Under the pieces are notes generated by a model. The model worked only from the letters and a program-made list of their open reading frames with translations. It was not told where the DNA came from and made no database searches. From Pseudarthrobacter oxydans (GTDB taxonomy: Bacteria > Actinomycetota > Actinomycetes > Actinomycetales > Micrococcaceae), in NCBI RefSeq assembly GCF_030812335.1, contig NZ_JAUSSN010000001.1, positions 496,001 through 560,000 of the forward strand: DNA of 64,000 nucleotides, written 5' to 3'. Positions 26,471-35,479 of this stretch are shown here, piece by piece. The first letter of the stretch is position 1. Every line of letters begins with the position of its first letter. Made by a program: the position numbers and the translations under genes.

Positions 26471-27976
26471 TCAGCGGACTTCGATCACACTCATCATGCC
26501 CAGGTCCTCGTGGTCCAGGATGTGGCAGTGGTACACCGAGCGGCCGCTGAAGTCGCGGAACGCGATCCTGACAGTGGCACGGCCGTTCGCGCGCACGTTC
26601 ACCACGTCCCGCATCACCACGGGACCGGCTGCCCGGCCGTTGTCGTTGATGAGCTGCATCGGCCATACATGCAGATGGAAGGGGTGGTCCATGGGGCTGG
26701 TGTTGACCAGCGTCCATTCCTCCACGGTTCCGGCCGCGACGGTCGTGTCTGTGCGGGCGTCGCTGTATTCACGGCCGTTGATGGTGAAGCGCATCATGCC
26801 GGCCATCCCGCCGCCCCGCATTCCCTGTCCCGCGCCCATCGACAGAACCACCTGCCGGCGCGCGGCGACGGCGGCAGTCCTCAGGTCCTCCTGGGCAGTC
26901 CGGGACGTGACGGCGCCGGGCGGGGTTGCGGAGGCGCCGCTGACCCGGAAGGTCGCCAGGGCGCCCGCCCCGCTGACCGGGAACGGCCCCTGCCCCATCA
27001 TCATCATCCCCGGCATGGCACCGCGGTCGTAGGGGAGGGCCTGCAACACGGCTTCACCGGCGGTGGCGGTCACCAGCAGGTCCGCCCGGTTGCCCGGCGC
27101 CAGCAGGAGTTCGTCGACGGTTTCGGGTTCGGGGGACCGGCCCGAGTCCATGCCGAGCAGCTGCAGCTGCTGGCCGTCGAGCCGGAGCCGGAGATAGCGG
27201 GCCACGCAGGTGTTGATGATCCGCCACCGCTCCCGGGCGCCCGGCTGGGCCGTGAGCACCGGGTTGCTCTGCCCGTTGAGCAGGAGCAGCTCACCCTCCC
27301 GGCCCGCCATGCGCTCCATCGGAGACACGGCCGCGATGTTGCCAGCGCTGTCCAGGGTGGTGTCCGAGACCAGCAGCACCCGCTCCGTGCTCACCGGGAT
27401 GGCGTCGGGGTCTTCAACGATGATCGCTCCGAAGAGCCCGGCGAAGATCTGGTCTGCGACCATGCCGTGGTGATGCGGGTGGTACCAGTACACACCCGGC
27501 GGGTGATCCGGCGGCAGCCGGTATCGGTAGTCAAAGCCCTGTCCGGGCAGGACCGCCCTGAACACGTTGTCCCCGTCGGTCTGCGGGGACACATGGAGGC
27601 CGTGGACGTGCAGGTTCGTCGGTTCATTGAGGCCGTTCTCCAGCCTGACGTTGAGCTCATCACCCGGCCGCAGGCGCAGGGTGGGGCCCGGCACGGTGCC
27701 GTTGTAGCAGAGGGCACGGGCCTGGCGGCCGCCGAGTTCCACCCGTCCGGGGGCGGCGCCGAGCGTGAGCTCCAGCCGGCCGTCCGTGCTGCGGAGTTCG
27801 GCCGGACCGCGCAGCTCGGCACCCTGCACGGGGGCCGCGCCCCCGACGACGCCGCCAACGCCGGCCGGCTCCCGCGCGGAAGTCAGGGACCACCACAGTC
27901 CGGCGGCGCCCGCCACGGTGGCCGCCGTGCCCAGCCCGCCCGCAATCAGGGCGTCGCGGCGGCTGATCGGCCGCAT
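26471..27976 (-). CDS. Tat-exported multicopper oxidase (CueO-like)
   Basis: A 501-residue oxidase with a twin-arginine signal (SRRDALIAGG, then a hydrophobic stretch). The four copper motifs are present in order: HVHGLH, WYHPHHHG, HPFHLHVW and HCHILDHEDLGMM. The last holds the type-1 copper Cys-His with axial Met. A Met-rich stretch (MPGMMMMG ... MRGGGMAGMM) resembles the Cu(I)-binding loop of CueO. It should oxidise toxic Cu(I) outside the membrane. Its ATG overlaps the stop of the SHOCT gene by one base, and copB follows 90 bp downstream. Confidence 0.94.
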   Translation of the reverse strand: MRPISRRDALIAGGLGTAATVAGAAGLWWSLTSAREPAGVGGVVGGAAPVQGAELRGPAELRSTDGRLELTLGAAPGRVELGGRQARALCYNGTVPGPTLRLRPGDELNVRLENGLNEPTNLHVHGLHVSPQTDGDNVFRAVLPGQGFDYRYRLPPDHPPGVYWYHPHHHGMVADQIFAGLFGAIIVEDPDAIPVSTERVLLVSDTTLDSAGNIAAVSPMERMAGREGELLLLNGQSNPVLTAQPGARERWRIINTCVARYLRLRLDGQQLQLLGMDSGRSPEPETVDELLLAPGNRADLLVTATAGEAVLQALPYDRGAMPGMMMMGQGPFPVSGAGALATFRVSGASATPPGAVTSRTAQEDLRTAAVAARRQVVLSMGAGQGMRGGGMAGMMRFTINGREYSDARTDTTVAAGTVEEWTLVNTSPMDHPFHLHVWPMQLINDNGRAAGPVVMRDVVNVRANGRATVRIAFRDFSGRSVYHCHILDHEDLGMMSVIEVR

Positions 27977-28284
27977 TACGGCTCCTCGCCGAGTACTTTC
28001 ACATTCTCGCGGTACTGCTCCGCGGTGAGCTCGCCCCGCGCGAAGCGTTCATCGAGGATCAGGCGCGCCTGGCTCTTGCCGCCCGGGAAGCCGGGGCCGC
28101 CCGGGCGACCCCCGGGCTGGCCGTAGGGCGGGGCACCGTAGGGTCCGTAGTTTGCCGGACCGCCGCGGCTGGTTCCGCCGGTGAAGAGGCGGACGGCGAG
28201 CAGCACCAGCACCGCGATCCCGACCAGCAACAGCAGACCCCAGAGCCACATCCAGCCGAAGCCGTTGCCGTAGTAACCCATCAT
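27976..28284 (-). CDS. Small SHOCT-domain membrane protein
   Basis: This 102-residue protein starts with a membrane segment (WMWLWGLLLLVGIAVLVLLAV). A Gly/Pro/Tyr-rich linker follows, and then a C-terminal SHOCT motif (ARLILDERFARGELTAEQYRENVKVL). Such proteins are often the first gene of copper or heavy-metal clusters in actinobacteria; their role is not settled. It begins the unit SHOCT-oxidase-copB-methyltransferase. Confidence 0.85.
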   Translation of the reverse strand: MMGYYGNGFGWMWLWGLLLLVGIAVLVLLAVRLFTGGTSRGGPANYGPYGAPPYGQPGGRPGGPGFPGGKSQARLILDERFARGELTAEQYRENVKVLGEEP

Positions 28285-28463
28285 GGCCTGATCCCTTCGC
28301 CCGTGACCGTTCCTGCCCCCAATTTTCCGCCGGGCACCGGGGGCGGGCTAGGGTCCTAAGTCGCCTTTCTGGCAGCCCGGTTCGCGGGACGGATCGCCCG
28401 CAGTCGGGCAGAGGCCCGCAGCCGATTGAAACAACGGACCCCGACCCGGACTCAGCGGCAGCA

Positions 28464-29837
28464 TCAGCTGATCAACAGGCTCAGCGCTTCGGTCAGGTGC
28501 CCGACTTCCCGGACGGAGAAGCCGGCCGGCACCGGGCCCGGGCCGTTCGGGCTCGCGGGCACGACGGCGTGGGTGAACCCCAGCCGGTGGGCTTCGTGGA
28601 TCCGCTGGTTGATCCCGGGCACGGGACGGACCTCGCCGGCCAGACCCACTTCGCCAAAGGCGATCAGCCGCTCCGGCAGGGGTTTCCTGGCCTTCGCCGA
28701 GGCCACGGCCAGGGCGACGGCGAGGTCCGTGGCGGGCTCGCTGAGCTTCACGCCGCCCACGGTTGCCACGTAGGAATCGTCCTTGTTCAGCAGGCAGCCG
28801 GCCCGCTGCTGGAGCACGGCCAGCAGCATCGCCACCCGGGAACTGTCCAGCCCGCTCGTGGCCCGGCGCGGCTGTGAGCTGGAACTTTCGGCCAGCAGGG
28901 ACTGCACCTCGGCCAGCAGCGGGCGGCGCCCCTCCAGAGTCACTGTGATGCAGGTGCCGGAGACCGGCTCCTTGGTCCGGGAGACAAACAGCCCGCTCGG
29001 ATCGGCCAGGCCCACAATCCCGTCCTCGTTCAGGTCGAAGCAGCCGACGTCGTCCGTGGGGCCGTAGCGGTTCTTGACCGCCCGCAGCAGCCGCAGCCGG
29101 GAGTGGCGCTCGCCTTCGAACTGGCACACCACATCCACCAGGTGCTCAAGCAACCGGGGGCCGGCGATGGAGCCGTCCTTGGTCACGTGCCCCACCAGCA
29201 GGGTGGTCATGTTGCGGCGTTTGGCCGCGGCGATCAGGGAAGCGGCGACCTCCCGGACCTGCGAGACGCCGCCTGCGCTGCCTTCGACATCGGCGCTGCT
29301 CAGCGTCTGCACGGAGTCCACGATCAGCAGGCGCGGTTCGAGCTTCTCCACCTGGCCCAGGGCCTGGCCGAGGTCCGTTTCAGCGGAGAGGTACAGGGAT
29401 TCGGCGACGGCGTCGATCCGGTCCGCGCGGAGCTTGACCTGCGCGGCGGATTCCTCGCCCGTGATGTACAGGACGTCCTGCGCGGTGCGGGCAAATTTGG
29501 CCGCGACGTCCAGCAGCAGGGTGGACTTGCCGACCCCGGGTTCGCCCGCCAGCAGGATCACGGCGCCCGGGACCAGCCCGCCGCCGAGCACACGGTCCAG
29601 TTCGTCCACGCCCGTAGGCAGGAACGCCGCGGTGGTGGCGTCGACCTCCGCGATCCGGCGGGCCGGCTCCAGCACGGTGGTGGCCGCCGTCGTGCGCGCC
29701 ACGGCGCCGCCGGTTTCCTCCACGCTGCCCCAGGCCTGGCACTCACCGCAGCGGCCCACCCACTTTGCCGTGGTCCAGCCGCACTCGGCGCATTTGTAGC
29801 CCGGCGCCTTGGTAGCCCGGGAAGTCTTGGTAGCCAT
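28464..29837 (-). CDS. radA: DNA repair protein RadA
   Basis: A 457-residue RecA-like helicase that promotes branch migration in recombination. The zinc finger is Cys16, Cys19, Cys30 and Cys33 (CAEC...CGEC). Walker A is GEPGVGKST (residues 98-106), Walker B is LLIVDSVQT, and the RadA-specific KNRYG motif follows. The C-terminal third is Lon-protease-like (FGEVGLAGEVRPVPG). Length is normal. It stands alone between the copper operon and a FUSC-type gene. Confidence 0.97.
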   Translation of the reverse strand: MATKTSRATKAPGYKCAECGWTTAKWVGRCGECQAWGSVEETGGAVARTTAATTVLEPARRIAEVDATTAAFLPTGVDELDRVLGGGLVPGAVILLAGEPGVGKSTLLLDVAAKFARTAQDVLYITGEESAAQVKLRADRIDAVAESLYLSAETDLGQALGQVEKLEPRLLIVDSVQTLSSADVEGSAGGVSQVREVAASLIAAAKRRNMTTLLVGHVTKDGSIAGPRLLEHLVDVVCQFEGERHSRLRLLRAVKNRYGPTDDVGCFDLNEDGIVGLADPSGLFVSRTKEPVSGTCITVTLEGRRPLLAEVQSLLAESSSSQPRRATSGLDSSRVAMLLAVLQQRAGCLLNKDDSYVATVGGVKLSEPATDLAVALAVASAKARKPLPERLIAFGEVGLAGEVRPVPGINQRIHEAHRLGFTHAVVPASPNGPGPVPAGFSVREVGHLTEALSLLIS

Positions 29838-29885
29838 CGCTCCACCCTATCCGCGCACGCGACAAGAACGCTCCCGCCGCGGCAG

Positions 29886-31013
29886 CTACAGCGGCGGCAG
29901 GATGTCCCGGGCTTCCCGGGAGTCGACGCCGGCCGCCTCCAGCAGGTCCACCATCAGCGGGCGGAACAGCATCACTACCGTTTCGCCCTCCAGCCGCTGC
30001 ACGTCCAGCAGGCGCGGGTGCAGCCGGCCGGCGATTTCGCGCAGCTCCGTCCGGGCCGTCCGCAGGTGCGCGCGGCGGACGCCGTCGTGCACTTCCGCCA
30101 GTCCCAGGGAGAGCTCGTCGACGGCGTCGGCCGTGTCCCGCAGGACATCGGCGATGTTCTGGGTGGCCTCGTCGGACAGCGCCGCATGGTTGATCGCGCT
30201 GGTCAGGCGGCGGGCAAAGACGCGGCTGTTGCGCAGGGCAAGGTCGATGTAGTCCAGCGACTGCTCCATCCGGTCCAGCTCGTCCCGGTGCCGGCGGTAG
30301 GCCGGAGCCAGCGTGGCCACCTCGCCGGAGGCGCGCAGTGACTGGCGCATCGCGTCGATGAGGGGCTGGCAGTTCCGCCCGCGGATCAGCGCGTGCCATG
30401 CCTGGGTGGAGTCGCTGTAGCTCAGCGCGGAGGCGCATTCGCGCAGGACCTCGGCGAGTTCGTGCAGGAGCTTCTTGACGTCGTTGCGGGGTTCCCGGCG
30501 CGGGTCCTTCGGGATCAGGACCGTCACCAGCAGGGCAAACACGCCGCCCACGATGGCGTCAATACTGCGCGTGAACGGCCCCCCGGCCGGCGCCGGCAGC
30601 AGCACCACCAGCAGGGACTGCAGCCCCAGCTGCGTGGTGAAAATGGTGCCGCTGTCCAGGAACCGGGCCAGCAGGATGGAAAACAGCAGCACGACGGCGG
30701 CCTGCCACATCCCGGCGCCCAGCCAGTGGAGCAGCAGGTCCCCGACCACAATGCCGATGGTGCAGCCCAGACCGACCTCGATCACGCGGCGCAGCCGCGG
30801 GTCCCGGGAAAAGCCCAGGGAGATGAGGGAGGACGTGGCGGCAAAAAGCGGGCCGCTGTGGCCGAGCACGTACTCGGCAAACGCGTAGGCCCCGACGGCG
30901 CAGCCGGTCATCTGGATGGCCGGCACCAGGGAATTCCGGCTGCGGACCAGGCCCGTGCGGACCCGGCCGCGCAGGAAGCGGGCGCTTGCGGAAAGTCCAA
31001 TAGCGGGGGCCAT
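29886..31013 (-). CDS. FUSC-family membrane protein (aromatic-acid exporter-like)
   Basis: This 375-residue protein has an N-terminal membrane domain of about 140 residues with six hydrophobic segments (for example AVVLLFSILLARFL and LGLQSLLVVLLPAPAGGP). A cytoplasmic helical domain of about 200 residues follows. The layout is that of FUSC_2 or aromatic-acid exporter-type proteins, which are assigned to efflux of organic acids; the substrate here is unknown. It lies 48 bp upstream of radA on the same strand and is divergent from pstS. Confidence 0.8.
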   Translation of the reverse strand: MAPAIGLSASARFLRGRVRTGLVRSRNSLVPAIQMTGCAVGAYAFAEYVLGHSGPLFAATSSLISLGFSRDPRLRRVIEVGLGCTIGIVVGDLLLHWLGAGMWQAAVVLLFSILLARFLDSGTIFTTQLGLQSLLVVLLPAPAGGPFTRSIDAIVGGVFALLVTVLIPKDPRREPRNDVKKLLHELAEVLRECASALSYSDSTQAWHALIRGRNCQPLIDAMRQSLRASGEVATLAPAYRRHRDELDRMEQSLDYIDLALRNSRVFARRLTSAINHAALSDEATQNIADVLRDTADAVDELSLGLAEVHDGVRRAHLRTARTELREIAGRLHPRLLDVQRLEGETVVMLFRPLMVDLLEAAGVDSREARDILPPL

Positions 31014-31126
31014 GCGCTCCAGTCTATGGGCCGCCGGGCCGCCGGACCCGTCAGCGGGAAACCCCTACGGCTGTGACGTACCTGACGCAACGGCGCCCGG
31101 CCGATGTAAGCCAATGTCCCGGCGTC

Positions 31127-31166
31127 GTTAACCCTTCGTTCATCTTGGTCAGACATTGTCTTCATC
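31127..31166 (+). promoter_or_regulatory. PhoP-type (PHO box) direct repeats upstream of pstS
   Basis: GTTAACC (31127), GTTCATC (31138) and CTTCATC (31160) fall on an exact 11-bp phase, with a weak unit at 31149. Direct repeats of GTTCAYC every 11 bp are the binding pattern of actinobacterial PhoP. The set lies about 100-140 bp before the pstS start and should make the operon phosphate-starvation inducible. Confidence 0.75.
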
Positions 31167-31268
31167 TGGGACACCTAGATTCAATGAAGGTACAAACCGT
31201 ACGCATCCCTGCCCGGTCTTCTCCGGCCCGGCACGCATTCAGAAAATCCCTGGAAGGGGTACATCTAA

Positions 31269-32387
31269 GTGAAGGCACTCCGCTTCGGCCGCAACGCGGC
31301 TATCGCTGTCATCTCAGCCGGCGCTCTCGCGCTGACCGCCTGTGGCTCGGACAACGCAACCGGGACCGCTCCCGCCACCCCCGCCGCTTCCGGCGCCCAG
31401 GTTTCGGGCACGCTGACTGGCATCGGCTCCTCTGCGCAGGGTGCCGCCATGGACGTTTGGAAGACCAACTTCGCCTCCGCGAACCAGGGCGCCACTGTCC
31501 AGTACTCCCCGGATGGTTCCGGTGCAGGCCGCAAGGCGCTCCTGGACGGATCCGCCCAGTTCGGCGGCTCTGACGCGTACCTCAAGGACGACGAGTACGC
31601 CAGCTCCACCACCCAGTGTGGCCCCGACGGCGCCCTGAACATCCCCGTCTACATCTCCCCGATCGCTGTGGCCTTCAACCTGCCCGAGATCAAGGAACTG
31701 AACCTCGACGCCGTCACGGTCGCCAAGATCTTCCGCGGCGAGATCGCCACCTGGAATGACCCCGCGATCGCCGCCCAGAACCCGGACGCCACGCTCCCGG
31801 ACCTCAAGGTCACTCCGGTGAACCGCTCGGATGACTCCGGCACCACGTCCAACTTCACCGACTACCTGGCCGCCGCAGCCCCGGAGGCATGGACCGACAA
31901 GCCTGCCGGCGTCTGGCCGGCAACCCTCCAGGGCGAGAACGCCAAGGGCACCTCCGGTGTGGTCAAGACCGTCACCGACACCCCGGGCGCCGTGACCTAC
32001 GCGGACGACTCCGCCGTGAGCGGCAAGCTGGGCGTCGCGCTGATCAAGGTGGGCGAGTCCTACACGAAGATCTCCGCCGAGGCAGCCGCCAAGGCGGTCG
32101 ACGCAGGCAAGCCGGTCGAAGGCCGCAACGCCAACGACCTCTCCATCAAGCTGGACCGTGCGACCACCATCGAAGGCGCCTACCCGATCGTGCTGGTTTC
32201 CTTCCACATCGTCTGCAGCACCTACGCTGACCAGAAGACCGTCGACCTCGTGAAGGCCTTCGAGGCCTACGTCGTCTCCGACGCCGGCCAGACCGCAGCC
32301 GCCGATGCCGCCAAGTCCGCGCCGCTGTCCAAGGACCTGCAGGACAAGACCCTCAAGTCCATCGAGTCCATCAAGGTCAAGTCCTAG
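31269..32387 (+). CDS. pstS: Phosphate ABC transporter substrate-binding lipoprotein PstS
   Basis: A 372-residue lipoprotein with lipobox ALTAC (Cys25). The mature part carries PstS phosphate-binding patterns: GIGSSAQGAAMDVW, YSPDGSGAGRKALLDGSAQFGGSDA and VNRSDDSGTTSNFTDYL. It captures phosphate outside the membrane for PstCAB. Translation starts at GTG 31269, nine bases after GGAAGGGG. It is the first gene of pstSCAB and is preceded by PHO-box repeats. Confidence 0.97.
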   Translation: MKALRFGRNAAIAVISAGALALTACGSDNATGTAPATPAASGAQVSGTLTGIGSSAQGAAMDVWKTNFASANQGATVQYSPDGSGAGRKALLDGSAQFGGSDAYLKDDEYASSTTQCGPDGALNIPVYISPIAVAFNLPEIKELNLDAVTVAKIFRGEIATWNDPAIAAQNPDATLPDLKVTPVNRSDDSGTTSNFTDYLAAAAPEAWTDKPAGVWPATLQGENAKGTSGVVKTVTDTPGAVTYADDSAVSGKLGVALIKVGESYTKISAEAAAKAVDAGKPVEGRNANDLSIKLDRATTIEGAYPIVLVSFHIVCSTYADQKTVDLVKAFEAYVVSDAGQTAAADAAKSAPLSKDLQDKTLKSIESIKVKS

Positions 32388-32529
32388 GGATCCCTAGCGC
32401 TGGCAGGCATAGTGGAAACACCAGCCTGCAACTGGTTCCCTGTCCCGGTCCGGCTGTCACCGACGGCCACACCGGGGCAGGGAACCAGCGTGTTTGTCCG
32501 AAGTACACAAAGATCTGAAGGATCGTGAA

Positions 32530-33462
32530 GTGACCACCACCTCCCTGACCACGTCCCGGGGCGCAGGCCGCGCCGGAGACAAGGTCTTTTCCGCAGCCAC
32601 CTTGGCCGCTGGGTGCCTGATCCTGGCCGTGCTCTTCGGAGTAGCGCTCTTTCTCCTCATCCAGGCATTCCCCGCCCTTGTGGCCTCCCCGGACGAGATC
32701 CAGGGCGGCAAAGGCTTCTTCTCCTACATCTGGCCGATCGTCATTGGCACCCTGATCGCGGCCGTCATCGCCCTCGTGATCGCGACCCCGGTCGCGATCG
32801 GCGTCGCGCTGTTCATCTCGCATTTCGCCCCGCGCAAGCTCGCCTCCGGACTGGGCTACGTGATCGACCTGCTGGCCGCCATCCCCTCCGTGGTCTACGG
32901 CGCCTGGGGCGCCGCGTTCCTGGCCAAGGAAATCTCACCGGCCTACAACTGGCTGGCCAACAACATGGGCTGGCTGCCGATCTTCCAGGGCCCTGCCTCG
33001 GCCACGGGCAAGACCATCCTGACCGCGGGAATCGTGCTGTCCGTCATGATCCTGCCCATCATCACGTCGCTGAGCCGCGAAATCTTCCTGCAGACCCCCA
33101 AGTTGCACGAGGAAGCCGCCCTGGCGCTCGGCGCCACCCGCTGGGAAATGATCCGGATGGCCGTGCTGCCGTTCGGCCGCCCCGGAGTCATCAGCGCCGT
33201 GATGCTGGGCCTGGGCCGTGCCCTCGGCGAGACCATGGCCGTCGCGCTCGTGCTCTCCTCCGGCGCGCTGACCGCTAGCCTTATCCAGTCCGGCAACCAG
33301 ACCATCGCCGCCGAAATCGCGCTGAACTTCCCCGAGGCCAGCGGCCTGAAGGTTAACACGCTGATTGCCGCCGGCCTGGTCCTGTTTGTTATTACCCTCG
33401 GCGTGAACATGATCGCGCGCTGGATCATCAGCCGGCACAAAGAATTCTCGGGAGCCAACTAA
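32530..33462 (+). CDS. pstC: Phosphate ABC transporter permease PstC
   Basis: A 310-residue permease with six membrane helices. The ABC-coupling EAA loop reads HEEAALALGATRWEMIRMAVLPFGRPGVISAVMLGLGRALGETMAV. GTG 32530 (MTTTSLTTSRG) has GAAGGA eight bases upstream; TTG 32494 is an alternative. It pairs with PstA to form the channel. The 142-bp gap after pstS has no strong terminator stem that I could see. Confidence 0.95.
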   Translation: MTTTSLTTSRGAGRAGDKVFSAATLAAGCLILAVLFGVALFLLIQAFPALVASPDEIQGGKGFFSYIWPIVIGTLIAAVIALVIATPVAIGVALFISHFAPRKLASGLGYVIDLLAAIPSVVYGAWGAAFLAKEISPAYNWLANNMGWLPIFQGPASATGKTILTAGIVLSVMILPIITSLSREIFLQTPKLHEEAALALGATRWEMIRMAVLPFGRPGVISAVMLGLGRALGETMAVALVLSSGALTASLIQSGNQTIAAEIALNFPEASGLKVNTLIAAGLVLFVITLGVNMIARWIISRHKEFSGAN

Positions 33463-34572
33463 ATGACCGCCACCCTGACCCCCGTCAAGAAGCGCTCGGC
33501 CCTCACCAAGGGCCAACTCCCGAAGTGGGCCCCCTACCTGGTTCTCGGCATCGCGCTGGTCCTCGGTGCGGCGATCCTGGCCCTGATCGGCTTCAACGCC
33601 CTCGGCTGGGGACTCGTCTCGGCAATCATCTTCGCCATCGGCCTCGTCGGCTGGAGCGGCGCCGTGGAAGGCTCCCGCCGCGCCAAGGACAAACTGGCCA
33701 CCTGCCTCGTGGTCGGTGCGTTCCTCATTGCGCTGCTGCCCCTGTTCTCCGTGATCTGGACGGTCCTGGTCAACGGCCTCCCGGGGCTCATGGACCCCGG
33801 CTTCCTCACCACCTCGATGAACGGCGTCACCGGCGCCTTCGACAACAAGACCGTCGAGGAAGGCGCCCCGGTGGTCGGCGGCATCTTCCACGCCCTGATC
33901 GGCACGCTGCTGATCACGGTGCTGGCGACCATCATCTCGGTGCCGGTGGGCCTGCTCACCGCCGTCTACCTCGTGGAATACGGCAATGACCGCCCGCTGG
34001 CCCGCGCCATCACCTTCTTCGTGGACGTCATGACCGGCATCCCCTCGATCGTGGCCGGCCTCTTCGCGGCGGCGTTCTTCTTCGCCGTCGTCGGACCGGG
34101 CACCAAGACCGGTGCCGTCGCCGCCGTCGCGCTCTCCGTGCTGATGATCCCCGTGGTGGTCCGCTCCAGCGAGGAAATGCTCAAGATCGTCCCGAACGAA
34201 CTCCGCGAGGCGGCGTACGCCCTGGGCGTCCGCAAATGGCGGACCATCCTCAAGGTGGTCATCCCGACGGCGATCTCCGGCATCGCCTCGGGCGTCACCC
34301 TCGCGATCGCCCGGGTGATCGGCGAAACCGCCCCGATCCTGGTCACCGCGGGCTTCGCCACCTCGATCAACTACAACGTCTTCAGCGGCTGGATGGCCTC
34401 CCTGCCCACATTCATCTACACGCAGATCCTCAACCCGACCTCGCCGTCGAACCCGGATCCGTCCTCGCAGCGCGCCTGGGGAGCCGCCCTGGTGCTCATC
34501 ATCCTCGTGATGGTGCTCAACCTCGGCGCCCGCCTCATCGCGCGCATGTTCGCCCCCAAAACCGGCCGCTAG
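33463..34572 (+). CDS. pstA: Phosphate ABC transporter permease PstA
   Basis: A 369-residue permease. The N-terminal 100 residues add two or three extra hydrophobic segments ahead of the usual core, making it longer than the common 280-300. The EAA loop reads LREAAYALGVRKWRTILKVVIPTAISGIASGVTLAIARVIGETAPI. The ATG directly abuts the pstC stop codon, so translation is coupled. It partners PstC and PstB. Confidence 0.95.
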   Translation: MTATLTPVKKRSALTKGQLPKWAPYLVLGIALVLGAAILALIGFNALGWGLVSAIIFAIGLVGWSGAVEGSRRAKDKLATCLVVGAFLIALLPLFSVIWTVLVNGLPGLMDPGFLTTSMNGVTGAFDNKTVEEGAPVVGGIFHALIGTLLITVLATIISVPVGLLTAVYLVEYGNDRPLARAITFFVDVMTGIPSIVAGLFAAAFFFAVVGPGTKTGAVAAVALSVLMIPVVVRSSEEMLKIVPNELREAAYALGVRKWRTILKVVIPTAISGIASGVTLAIARVIGETAPILVTAGFATSINYNVFSGWMASLPTFIYTQILNPTSPSNPDPSSQRAWGAALVLIILVMVLNLGARLIARMFAPKTGR

Positions 34573-34628
34573 CCCGGCCCGGGGACCCCAAATCTTCAGC
34601 CCGCACCTCCAGCAAGTGAAGGAACATC

Positions 34629-35408
34629 ATGTCTAAGCGCATCGACGTCAAAGACCTGAACGTCTACTACGGCAAATTCCTGGCCGTCGAAGACGTCAAC
34701 ATCAACATCGAGGCCAAGTCCGTCACGGCCTTCATCGGGCCCTCCGGCTGCGGCAAGTCCACCTTCCTGCGCACCCTGAACCGGATGCATGAAGTGATCC
34801 CCGGCGCCCGGGTCGAGGGTGAGGTGCTGCTCGACGGCGACAACCTGTACGGCCCCGGTGTGGACCCGGTCACCGTCCGCTCGCAGATCGGCATGGTCTT
34901 CCAGCGGCCCAACCCGTTCCCCACGATGTCCATCCGCGACAACGTGCTGGCCGGCGTGAAGCTCAACAACCAGAAGATGTCCAAGGGTGAGGCCGACGTG
35001 CTGGTGGAACGCTCCCTGCAGGGCGCCAACCTCTGGAACGAGGTCAAGGACCGGCTGGCCAAGCCCGGCTCCGGGCTGTCCGGCGGCCAGCAGCAGCGGC
35101 TCTGCATCGCCCGGGCCATCGCCGTGGAACCGCAGGTCATCCTGATGGACGAGCCGTGCTCCGCGCTGGACCCGATCTCCACGCTGGCCATTGAGGACCT
35201 CATCAACGAGCTCAAGGACCAGTACACCGTGGTGATCGTGACCCACAACATGCAGCAGGCCGCGCGGGTGTCGAACAAGACGGCGTTCTTCAACATCGCC
35301 GGCACCGGCAAGCCGGGCCGGCTGATCGAATACGGTGACACCCACACCATGTTCAGCAACCCGACCCAGAAGGCCACCGAGGACTACGTCTCCGGCCGCT
35401 TCGGATAA
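34629..35408 (+). CDS. pstB: Phosphate ABC transporter ATP-binding protein PstB
   Basis: A 259-residue ATPase. Walker A is GPSGCGKST, the Q-loop is [10 protein letters not shown], the signature is [16 protein letters not shown], Walker B is [13 protein letters not shown] and the switch is VTHNM. It drives phosphate import through PstCA. AGTGAAGGAACATC precedes the ATG. It is the last gene of the operon; a 66-bp palindromic repeat begins 2 bp after its stop. Confidence 0.97.
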   Translation: MSKRIDVKDLNVYYGKFLAVEDVNINIEAKSVTAFIGPSGCGKSTFLRTLNRMHEVIPGARVEGEVLLDGDNLYGPGVDPVTVRSQIGMVFQRPNPFPTMSIRDNVLAGVKLNNQKMSKGEADVLVERSLQGANLWNEVKDRLAKPGSGLSGGQQQRLCIARAIAVEPQVILMDEPCSALDPISTLAIEDLINELKDQYTVVIVTHNMQQAARVSNKTAFFNIAGTGKPGRLIEYGDTHTMFSNPTQKATEDYVSGRFG

Positions 35409-35410
35409 CC

Positions 35411-35476
35411 CCCATCGACTGCTCCACAGCTGCCGTTTTGAACCCTCAAAGGGGCACCTGTGGAGCAGTCGACGGG
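35411..35476. repeat. 66-bp palindromic repeat, copy A2, between convergent gene ends
   Basis: This is the second copy of the repeat at 9068-9133. Its outer arms CCCATCGACTGCTCCACAG and CTGTGGAGCAGTCGACGGG pair at 18 of 19 positions. It fills the gap between the pstB stop (35408) and the convergent pit stop (35480) and probably terminates both. Confidence 0.88.
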
Positions 35477-35479
35477 TGT

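Noticed and set aside
24225-28126. Long plus-strand open frames opposite the copper ATPase and multicopper oxidase genes
   Set aside because: They are antisense shadows of GC-rich genes; translations are His/Gly/Arg-rich with no domain, while the minus-strand frames carry complete P-ATPase and oxidase motifs.
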